Source: Halichondria panicea | Taxonomy: Eukaryota > Porifera > Demospongiae > Suberitida > Halichondriidae | Direction of reading: 5' to 3' | DNA length: 64,000 nucleotides | Assembly (NCBI RefSeq): GCF_963675165.1 | Contig: NC_087389.1 | Coordinates: forward strand, 4,944,620 to 5,008,619 | Shown: positions 11,546-22,449 of the stretch, in pieces | Position numbering within the stretch: the first letter of the stretch is position 1 | Layout: each line of letters begins with the position of its first letter | The notes under the pieces: model-generated | What the model was told of the DNA's origin: nothing | The model's database searches: none | The model's input: the letters and a program-made list of their open reading frames with translations, nothing else | Made by a program: the position numbers and the translations under genes

Positions 11546-12486
11546 TTCCTTGCCATTCGTGAAATCTGGAACAGGAGCGTCTTTAGGTCGATCAATTAGT
11601 GTGGATCCGGCCTCACCACGCCTCCAAGTCATTCTATTAGTCTAGATCCGGCTAGCAATTCTAGCTGGGACTCCCAGTTCTAGCTCCTTTTGTTTAGCGT
11701 GTCAGAGACTGGGAGAAGATGATTGGCACTCCCTGGCTCCTTTGGATGTACAGCTGTCCAGATCCCTAGAACATACCCTCCATTCTGACGAGTTATCAGT
11801 GCATAGGGTGCTTACTAGATTCTTGCCAGCCAGTACAGTTCAAGCTACACACAGCACCGCTCAACTATTCTCTACCCCATTATCTAGCTAAATCTGGTCC
11901 AACTAGACAGCAGACACAGCTAGTTAATTCAGTAAAGCCAGGGGTAGCCCTACTTCTACGGTTGTTCAGTACCCACGGTAACAATTCCTCTGGGCTGGGC
12001 TAACTAGTTGAGCCACGCCTCCCAATTCTCAAGGCTAGGTACATGTCTCTGTCTAGCTGCTTCTTCAGCTTCTTGCTCAGTTTTGTGGCTTAGAGAAAGG
12101 CCAGCTACTCAGGGGGAAGAGTCCAGATGAAAGTCTGGCAGCCAGGTGACGTCCAAACGGTCAGTTATTCTTTCCACCAACTTTTTAATCTAGTCTAGTC
12201 CTGCTTGCACTGCTACTACTACTGCTGCCTACTGCTGCTACTCTTCCTAGCTAGTCAAAGGTTTCTTTTTTTTTTTTTTTTTTTTTTTATAACTACATAT
12301 GCACAAAGAGACATCAAAGCTTACATCAAAGGACACAGATTTTTAGCCTACTTGACTGATAAGGCGGTTACCTAGACTACAGTTTGTTTGTCAGGGAGGA
12401 GCTCACATACAACTTCATCTAATTCATCATAACGATTCCTTACCCATTGTTGTAATTTCTACAACAGATTGCCAAGGAAAGAGATA
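11546..12486. other. 5' module of the piggyBac-type element
   Basis: This ~940-bp noncoding block, also at 2731-3670, lies upstream of transposase exon 1 and so should hold its promoter and 5' untranslated region. It contains a short CT/ACTACTACT-rich stretch and a T tract. No long open frame or recognisable gene is seen. Confidence 0.5.
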
Positions 12487-12975
12487 ACAGCCTAAAACAC
12501 TCACTCCACTTAATTTTTAATGAGATTCATACTTTTTTTTTTTTTTTTACAGGCCTAGCTGGTCTATAAATTGCTAATAAAAGTCCGTGAAACATGTTAT
12601 TAAGTTGGCTTGGCCTCACTCATAGTTGAAACACACCTACAAAAATTTCCTCAATAAACAGAAATGCAAAATAATTAATTTTATATATTCATGACCATAC
12701 AAATTTGTCCTTTAATTTGAGGCCACGTGACATTAAACTTTTTGGAAAGCTGCCAAATTCCAAGCCTAAGAATTTGCATGCATGGCCTCAAGTAGATCAT
12801 CTACTCTGATGAATTCTGGTTAATCAAGTTCAGTCTGCATGTTTGGCTGTCCACAATTGTGTTCCCTCCCCTATATATATCACGCAATCACCAGTGTACT
12901 GCACTGCACTAATGTTCTCTTCTTTCCATTTCATGCATCTCCACTTCACCTTTGACCGACTCTTTGAAACAACAG
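12487..12975. other. noncoding stretch before first visible micro-exon
   Basis: A T run at 12532-12547 and AT-rich sequence. From about 12800 it aligns with 59590-59727 of the second Roc-COR locus (shared TGTCCACAATTG and CATTTCATGCAT blocks), so it is intron sequence of gene 1. The counterparts of gene 2's first exon and its 12-nt exon are not found here and should lie left of the piggyBac array. Confidence 0.55.
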
Positions 12976-15900
12976 TATGTAAGTTGGTGTGTATTGTCGG
13001 TGTGTGTTGCACTGTGATGTTTCTACTTCCCCATTATTACTTTTGTATGTGTGTATACCGTAGAAACTGGCGCTTGCTCGATTATAAGCGTATCAGTGCA
13101 TGCATGCTCAACCGCAGGTTTTTGTACTCGAATTGAAGTGCTTTTTCAAAGAGTGCTGCAAGCTAATGCCTCAGTATTGGAGTGTTATATAGTAGGGGTA
13201 GTGGGCTTTTTGCGATAATGAATTTTACATTCATACAAAGAAAGTGATTATATATATATAACTGTACATGCATCTATTGTTATATGGTATATCATTGTAG
13301 TGTTTTGTCGCTTAATTACCAGGACCCACAAAATTGATTCTGCCCGTGGATCTGAATTGTCTCACACGTGGGGATGAGCGGGGATGAGCGCGCATGCGCA
13401 TTAGATCCATAGGAATGAGGGGTGTGTCTGCAAGAGGTCAAGTTCACAAAATGAATGGATATACTAAATAGTTACTGCATGTACTTCTTCTAAAAGAGGC
13501 CCCCTTCTAGTATGGCACCACCTGGAGACTTCTCTCATAAGGCCCCATATATAAATTCATCAGTTGGCTATATTTCTTGTTTTGCTTACACTAGCCTCGA
13601 AAAGTAATTATTAAAAAGCGGCGCCTTATAATTATTTTGAAAAAGTACGGTAGCAGGTCTTTTCTGACTCTTGTAGCTAATAAAAACCTAGCGCTTTAGC
13701 TAACTCATAAGAAACTTTGTGCGAACAAATTATGCTACGAAAGATTCTGACTGCAACACCACTAGCCGTAACTCGAGAAAGATGGAATCAAAATCCAAGA
13801 GAACGTATAAGGTGTTCAGGGGCATAGTCAGACATTAACAAAAGGGGTTTCTGAAAAAAGAAAGCGGCGCTGCTCGAAACATTTCAAGACCATGCACATT
13901 TCCGGTGACACGCCCCTTAATTAGACTGGTTTTACACCCTTATCTAAGCCCGTAGCTTCTCCTCATGCATCTCCTAAGCTTGTAAGTACCAATGTGTAGT
14001 AATGTGTATAGTGTTTAATTTTAGTTGTGTTATTCATTTCTCATTTCCTGTGGTTAACTTTACTTCCTGTATTGTTATTCTGTTCGTTAGTAGGTTCTTT
14101 CGTATAGTTGTTCTTTGTTCCCTTTGTGCCTAGCTATAGGGGCCCGCTCCAGGCGGCTCTCTGTGTATGGGAGTCTCTGCTCCACTGCCTTTTGTCTTGC
14201 ATGTACATGCTTATACCTTTGTTCTTGTGCAGTTTATCAGTTGTTGAATACGATTTCAAATGTCTGCATGAACCTGCGACATAACACAATGTCTACCAGG
14301 ATCAGTGCCATTGACGAGCTCTGAGGTTGAGATATAGATATATAAATTTTCATTTTGTGATGAGACTGCATACAGTGTGGAGTCTGAACAGTAATTCTTG
14401 GTCTCTTATCTTGGATTGCAGAAGCTGAACTAGTAACAGGGTATAGATTATCAAATCAGTACTCTTGGTCTAGCCATTAGTAAAGTCTGGAGTCTGAGCA
14501 GTAGAGGAACTGGGCTGACAATCAGTATTTTTTGGTATCTTATATCCTTGGATTGCAGAGTAATAAGCTTGCAGGCTAGATATCATGCAATCAATACTCT
14601 TGGTCAAACCAAGAGTTCATTAGGTTCCAACCCTTACTGCGCATGAGCACATGATCAACAGCTCCACCCATTTTTCAGCAAGCAAGGGGGTTTCTGGGCA
14701 ACTATAGTTAGAGCAGTTCAGTACAGCTGGAACAGACAGACACACAGACAGACACACACACACACACACACGTACACACACACACACACACGCACACGCA
14801 CATGCAGTCAGTTTTACCGTATCCCTCGTGCGGCTACGCCTCAAGGCATAATTATGCGAAGTATAATGACTTGATTCAGCTGGAAGCATTGTGTGGGGCG
14901 AGCCTAGCCTTAGCGAAAACAAAGAAGTTGTAGTTGAGTTGCTGTTTCCTTCGTTTCCTAAAGATCTCTCTAACTGCATGCAATTCTCTTTTCTTCTTCA
15001 ATTCGAACCTTTTGACGACAGACGCGCTTCTGTCTCATAGCTCCTACTTGTTGTTTAAACTTCCCTTAGCCTTGCCAGCAGATGGTGTCTTTGATATGGC
15101 GTAGGGAACGGCGTTCCCTTAGTTGTTGAGCTGTATCAGTTACATTTTACTGTTTCGTAAAGGTCTCTCTCACTAGCTGTTCTCTCTTCCTCAGACGACA
15201 GACGAGCTGAGCTTCTGTCTCATTAGCTCCTTTTTGTTGTCAAACTTCCCTTAGTCTTGCCAGCAGATGGTGTGTTTGATATCCCAACGCCATTGCCTCA
15301 CTGCCTTAGTTGTTGAGCTGTATCAGTTTCATCCAGTGAGTTCGAGTAGAAATAAAAATTGCAGCGATCGTCACGCTAAAAAGCTTTGAACTACGAGACA
15401 AACAGATCGTCACGCTAAAAAGCGTGCAAATGAAGTGATCGTCATGCTAAAAAGCTTCAAGCGACAGACAGACAGACAGACACTCAGACACTCAGACACT
15501 CAGACGGATATCCGGTCGCTGAGCTTTTCTCTACAGTACTCGAAACTATAGGACTCGCCTCAGGGCTCACCCCAATTAAAGTCAAGATGTTACTGGTAGT
15601 ATTATAATATAATATAACATGATATAAATGTATAGCCTGCTTCTAGCTAGCTAGAGACATCCGATTACTGGTTGGGGCTCAAAAATGACTGCACTATAGG
15701 CGCCTTTTCGAGTATAGAGCTCTGCTATTGACCTGAGCGAGCGCATGCGCTAATAATCCAGTTTCTACGGTAGTGCTTAAGTAGGGAAATATATTTGTTA
15801 CAGGCTCTGGCGCAAGCTATGGTTTTTGCGATCTATATACCAGACGATAGAGCAAAAAATTGCCTACGCATTGATATGCTTAGTGTGCACATACCTCGTT

Positions 15901-18900
15901 CCATGCCTGCATTAAAACTGTAGAACAGCATTATTGATAAATGCCCACTCAAATCGCTAAATTAGGAGAATGGTGGCTGCTTAGACAAAACGCTTCGGTG
16001 GAAAAAAAAAGTATCATATTTTGCAGAGAGGTAGTATATCTATATAGATTGAAGGACTGTACATAGACAACTATAAGCTAAGATTATACTGTAGTTTCTC
16101 AATATACCACCAATTGGGCAGAGCCTGTCACATTTATAGTATGATCACATTCAACCTCGTTCATTTACGTATACTATCTTCCCATATGTTTGCTCTGTGC
16201 CTCTCTGGATCAACAGACTGTAAGTTGTGTTTGCACATGCATGCACACTCATTTTAATGGTTACTGTAGGAACTTCCTGTGCATGTTGGAAATCATATAA
16301 CTCTTATTGCCAACTTGGTATTAGCCGAGGCCCACAAAACTTATTAGGTTGTACTTTTAATACGGTGGTTCATAGAATATGCAGTACATTATCGTGTTTG
16401 TCTCTTCCCATGCATGCACACACTCATTCCTATGTTGGACCACACACTGATTTGGATTATTGTAGGAGGTGAGCTTCTTATGAGTACTCAATGTCCACAC
16501 ACTAAAATGGTTCAGCTGCAATGTGTATACGGTTACCTAGTCCTCTAGAGCTGACCCTCTCCCTCTTACATGGTGTAGGCCAGGGCACATGCTCCAAACT
16601 CTCCCAAAATGTTTTTACTGACTATATAACTTCCCTTAAATTATGCATGTACTAAACAGTACTATTCGTAGTTCCATTTACGCACATTGCGTACATGCAT
16701 GTGAATTTCCCAAATTCTCAAGATTTTTCCCAGAAGCTTTAATGTGCCAGGTCTCCACTTTTTGCTGTGCGTAGTCAGTCCCATGCATACACACCAGCTG
16801 ATCTGATGTCTTGTATGTGTGTTAAATTTAATCTCTCCCTCACATGTACCATTTGATGTGCCTCAGGGTAACATTGAGGTATGTTGTGATATTGTGTGCA
16901 TGTGTCTCATGGAGTGCATATATTGTATTGTACGACCATACGTATCATGTAAGATGCTTGTTGTATACCGTTTACCGTCCATTCCACTGACCCACCCACT
17001 GACACGACCCTTCCATTATATGCCTTGCTAGTACTGAGTATACCTGTGTGTGTACTTGCCAGTGTGTGTGTATATATATACTGAGTCTCAGTGTCATTAT
17101 CTCCTCACATGTACCCTCTGTGGACTGTTACTCAACACAGAGAGTGAGTTTATATTATGTATCTAATGGCACAAACTAGACTTAGTCTATACTGGCTTGT
17201 GTATATTAAGTGTATGCTGCTGCATGGAAGCAGAGAGGATAAAATGTGTGAAGCCACTTCGTACATGTACTAAAGTCTATTCGCGTTGAGTTTGACCCCG
17301 GAAGTTATGTCAATATTATTATGGCTTCATTAATACTTTAATATGTGGTGCATGGACAAGTATGCCTGGGACTTCTACATGGAAAATGCTAACTTTTAAC
17401 TGGTTGGAGCTTACCAGCTCTACAGCATATAGATATATAGAAGCGGTTTTTAACAAGGAATCCAATGGTATATGAAATGTTGAATTTCAGTGAAGTATGA
17501 CAAAGTTATGACAACTTTATGAAGGTCAAACTCAACACAAATATAGACTTTTGTACCAAGGGCTTATAAAAGAAGGAGAGGGCATGCAACTCCACTATCA
17601 GTACACTAGCTAGCAGCTAGAGTTCAAACGTGGGCGGATGAATATGTGAATTTGCGTGAGTGCTAAAAATAGAAAGTTCTATTTTTAGCATTTCATCACA
17701 ATCATGCACATTCCATCCACCTACGTTTGAACTCTGCTCTTTTAATTACTGTTGCATGCCCTCTCTTCTTTTATAAGCCCTTGCTATATATAGTACTACT
17801 ATAGGAGAGGATGGAGCGTCTTACTACGCAGATTCTATATGTGAAACCGCTGCTGACATTATTCAATACTATACTATAGATCAAAAGCGTTATCAGCCAC
17901 ACAGCACTGAGCATAACACTGTAAAAATGATGTGTAGTTTTCACGTAAGTGCGTGACTATATTATGGCAACTATCAGGAAAAAAACGCACGTTTGCCACA
18001 ATAGTCGCGCACTCAGCGTGAACAAATGATTTTTTCCATTAGGAAACTCAAATAATAGTGAGTAATGATCGACCATGTTGTTAAAAACGATCATGCCAAA
18101 AGTTCCAAGTCTACGAGTGGTGCAAGCTGCGCTGTGCTAATGCCTCTTGCTGTTGTTTTGCTTTTGCTCAAGAAGAGGCAAAGAGGTTACCGTATTATAG
18201 TTGATTGCAATTGTTGATAGAATTGAGTTCCGCACAGTTATCTGATGACTTGATGAATAACCTTCAACGATACTGAAGCAACTGCATGTTATTTAAATTG
18301 CCTGTGGAGCAAACCTTTTGTCAAAGGCACAGAGTAAGAGAGAATTTAAGCACAGACAGTATAGTACCTAACCACACAAGCAGAGAAAATACTTGTGTAT
18401 GTCATGTATATCTATTGCTACCAGACTTGCATGTGTACATGTATCTATAATTATTGTTATCGATCTATTCTACATGGTATCATTGTCGTGTTTTGTGGCT
18501 TACCGGTATATCATGCAGGACCTCAAGAAAAAGAAATAAGTTGATTCTGCCACTATAGATTCTCTGGATGAGCGTGCATGCATGCATGCGCATTACATCC
18601 ACAGGAATAATTATTAAAGAGTGTGTCTGCAAGTTCACAAATATAGCTACTATAATATAGCTAGTGCTTTACCCATCGTAGAGGAAGAGGGATTGGAAAC
18701 GCTTACGTGACTGCTAGTAAAAACATTACTTCCGCTGAACCATACGTACTGCCAATATTGTTGATGAACAAAGAAAGTGAGCAGTACACTTCTTAGTGGA
18801 ACTCTGCTTAGTCAACACAGCTAGTACAGACATGCATGCACAGTCAGCTTTACCGTATCCCTCGTGCGGCTACGCCTCGAGGCATAATTACACAAAGTCG

Positions 18901-21900
18901 TAACAACAGTAGTCAAAAAATGTTGTCTATACTTTTACTGCATCTTCATCACCAGTATAATTATAATGCACTTCCTAATTGCTATGACTTAGATATGTCT
19001 GTGTGTCTGTTCCAGCTGAACTGCATGCTACGGTTGCAATCCGACGAAAACTAACAGCTTCTATAGGCTTCTATAGCCACGTTTTCTTGGATTTTGATTT
19101 GTGGATTAGAGCGAGTTATGGCTAGTTTGACTCACATTGAAGGCTGTTGCGGTCTCTTCAGAATCTTTCGTATAGCATCATTAGCTTTTTGTTAGGTACA
19201 AGAGTCAGAGTGTGTGCATGTGTGTCTGCATGTGTCTGTAAGTCTGTTAAAGCAGCTAGCTACAGTGGCATAGGAGCAATTTCTCAATAGAGGGGGCTCT
19301 ATAGTTTTTTCGAATGAGTAAGGCTACTACAATAACATAGTGCATGCAGCTTGGATAAGTCATCTTTAGAATTCGAAGTATGGGGGGCTCTAGCCCTGGA
19401 GTTTCCACTGAGAATGACACGTGTGAGAGAATTTGGATCCTGGCAGACTAAATCTTTTCTTAAGGTCCACTGTCCATGGTAAGCTACAAAACATGACAAT
19501 GACGTAGATGCATGTAACACAAGTCTTTTTTTCTCAGTTAGGCCTATATAGATAGATAATTATAATTATTACAGACCTTGACAAAGGTTTACTTCCACTG
19601 TCGAGGCACTTATACTTCGTGGAATTTCCTCTAAAAGCATTTCGTTGAATGTTTGTGGAATGACTGCTTACCGGAAGCCACGCCTTTAATCTTTGCACAT
19701 TATAGCAGATAATTAGAACAATTTTCGTGGACTTTATTTTCGTATAAGATATACGGTATATAGTTACCTCTTCACCTCTTCTAATAGTTTTGAGCGAAAT
19801 CAAAACGTGGCGAGAGGCATTAGCACAGTGCAGCTTGCACCACTCGTTATATGATTGCACATGGCCTGAACATCACTAACAGACTAGCTACCTTGAAGTG
19901 ATCTTGCAATTGCTGCCTGTATATTGTTTTTGAACACTGAGTTTTCAATGACATATTAATTTTGCTGACTCAACCACGTGAGTAATTGTTATGCATGCCA
20001 TTACATGCATGTATACTCGTGTCGTACGTCCTCTGGTAAGACGCTCCATCCCCTCATGTGCATGTACTATATATACTCTTGAAAGTTTCATACTGTACAG
20101 ATCGACGTGTACTTCATGTGTTCGTGTATTTCATTTCTCTACATGTCCGTGTCCTACTACTTGTTCATGTGACTACTGCTAATGATCACTGGAACAACAG
20201 GTGGTAAGTTACAGTACACAGACATGTATGCATGAATGCACTCACTGCTCCTACCATCATCCCCCTTTCCCTATTTTCATGTGTGTCTGACACTGGTGTC
20301 TCATTGGACTTAACAGAAGGTGAGCGGGACACTGCACTGACTTGTGACTGTACTTGTGTCAGTAATGTTTGAGTACATAATTATGTATTGGCATCTGTGA
20401 TGTATTGCGTGTCCACTACGCTTCTCATGCATGACGTGTACTATGCTCAACTTGTACCCTATCGACATGTCGTGACTCAGGTTCGTGAATTATATATTAT
20501 ATTTTCTTTCCATACACATCCATGTTTGCTGAATATCTGGAACGATAGGTGGTGAGTCAACCGTACACCTCATGTGCATTCAGTTTAATTTGTAATAACC
20601 TCATATCCTTACCTGTGACTCGAATTGTAGCTACAGACAACTCATAATGTGTGACACAGTGTAACTCACTCTTGTATTGTTCACCTTGTCCAGTTTAAGG
20701 CTAGGTATGAGAGTGAACTGAAGAGTCACGAGACGGTGAGTTGCACTTTACTATACTCTCGTCGCCACTAAGAGTGGTACACGTAGTCTAGCAGAAGTGT
20801 GTACAATCATGTACTATCCATTGTATGATCAATGGTTCTACGTCCAATTTTATACTGATTGAATATAGGTTGCATGGTGGTTGCTGCATGGCTTTAATTC
20901 TGTTATGTGGATTGTATGCAATTTGTTAACCTTACAGCATGCAGTAGTGATTTGTATCAGCTGTATTTTCTATTTGGTGGAATATTAAATTCATTCAGTC
21001 ATATATACATATTCTTTATTCCCCCAGAGAAGAGCTGCCCTCCAACAGAGAGACATCACTGACCAGGGAGAGCTGGAGGAGGTGGAGGGGAAGATCAAGG
21101 AGTGTGTCTCAGAGATACAAACGTGTGAGGGGACGATATATGAGTGGGAGAATAAGGTTGCTAAATATAAGACACAAAGAGGACCAGAGGAAAAACAGAG
21201 AAAGGAAGGTGAGGGGAGCAAGGAACTTATAGTACAGTGAGTGTTGATGCTACCTACAATCACTCGTACCTGTAGCAACTTACAGTATAGAGGCCAAATT
21301 TTTAAACAAAGTCTCTGTTCCATTAGTTCACTAGAGACAGGGATTGGAAACGTTCACGACATGTGACCCAGTATACAACACATGTAGTGACATCCTGCAG
21401 CTATGTGATATGCGTGTCTCGCGGTTACAAGTGTTAATTGTTTGTTTACTATTCTATTCATTCCATGATTATAGGCATCCAATAGTGTTGTGTTCGTTCA
21501 TTCCCATGATTCAGTAAACTTGTCAAACAATCCAATCACTTCAAATCACTTTATTATTTTTGTTTCTATGAAAATGTGTTCCATGACAACCAGTGCCACA
21601 CCCAGTTAGCCCACGTGACTTCCGGTGACACGCCCACTCATTTATGAATCTAATTAGCGAGGTGCCGTATACTCCACCTGATCCAGCTAAGCTAGCTAGC
21701 TGATATGTATGGGGTGTTATCTGTGTCAAAATGACTATGACAATGTACACACGCGTGCATTCATATGCACATACAATATGCATGTCAACATGCATGCATA
21801 TAATTATTATACACATTTACAGTATTATGCTGCATGCATGGGATGTCAATAATTATGACCTCCGGCAGCATAATTATACACTTACACCCAATAATATGCA

Positions 21901-22409
21901 TATACATGTCCATATAATAATGATTGCAATTGGTATAGACTGGTTGGCACACACAACATTAATTGTGGGTGACTCCTCCACAAGACTCCAATTTGAGCTG
22001 GAAAAGACGCCGCAATAATTAGTTTGTTAGTAGGTGTGACATCTTAATTGTGCATGCGCGGTAAAAATATAAGCCCATTCCACATGCATGTACCGACACG
22101 TGGAGAGTGGGCTTCTAAATATAATCTGCCCTCGTTGGCTACTCTCCAAATCTGGAGGCGAGAAAAATAAGGAAGAAGAAGAAGAAGTACCAACAGTGTA
22201 TCAGACTCTAGCTAGCTAGTTAGCTGTGATATAGCACTTTGACCCAATGACCACATAATCTATAGACTCCATCCTTTCCGTCTACAAAATTACAGTGTAA
22301 TTACTTTCAATATTCGGATACATGCATATTGTGTAATGTGTAAGTATACATGCACATACCATATAATTATGTCTCGAGGCGTAGCCGCACGAGGGATACG
22401 GTAAAGCTG

Positions 22410-22449
<40 letters not shown>

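Larger units (their letters stand above)
7128..12486 (-). mobile_element. piggyBac-type element, copy C (full length, ~5.36 kb)
   Basis: This is the only copy wholly inside the window with all parts: 3' end, transposase exon 2, intron with minisatellite, exon 1, and 5' module. The right border is placed at 12486 because copies A and C agree up to GGAAAGAGATA and diverge afterwards (copy A into copy B, copy C into unrelated sequence). The 5' end near 12440-12475 and the 3' end at 7128-7160 contain imperfect inverted repeats around TACAACA and TGGGTTA/TTACCCA. Copies A, B and C are almost identical at base level, so the amplification is very recent or partly an assembly effect. Confidence 0.8.
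13068..15773. mobile_element. non-autonomous inverted-repeat insertion in gene 1 intron
   Basis: TACCGTAGAAACTGG at 13068 is matched by its inverse CCAGTTTCTACGGTA ending at 15773. The intervening sequence has no counterpart in the equivalent intron of gene 2. It is a mosaic: Helentron-like end with a CA repeat, two ~190-bp tandem copies and short tandem motifs. It may be one element with nested insertions or several neighbouring ones. No transposase is visible. Confidence 0.5.
12976..20551 (+). other. run of 3-nt and 12-nt micro-exons, gene 1
   Basis: Seven triplets, each bounded by a 3' splice site (pyrimidines then AG) and a 5' splice site (GTAAGT/GTGAGT/GTGAGC): TAT 12976, ACT 16217, GAG 16466, AGA 17141, GTG 20201, AAG 20317, GTG 20549. 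One 12-nt exon, coding GNIE, lies at 16867-16878. Every one is a multiple of three and sits in the frame fixed by the larger downstream coil exons. Equivalent exons occur in the same order in gene 2. RNA evidence is not available here. Confidence 0.65.

Noticed and set aside
14620-14979. 119-residue minus-strand open frame
   Set aside because: Spans a CA/GT microsatellite and Helentron-like end; no family resemblance.
16227-16472. Coding region around the 3-nt exons (81-residue frame)
   Set aside because: The equivalent region in gene 2 differs by indels not divisible by three; only the triplet and splice signals are kept.
17035-17045. Additional micro-exon at CTAG|TACTGAG (also ~62233)
   Set aside because: Conserved in both genes, but no GT donor follows in phase and the triplet frame would contain TGA.
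19534-19860. 108-residue minus-strand open frame
   Set aside because: No start context, no domain, and it lies inside repeat-rich intron; nothing supports translation.
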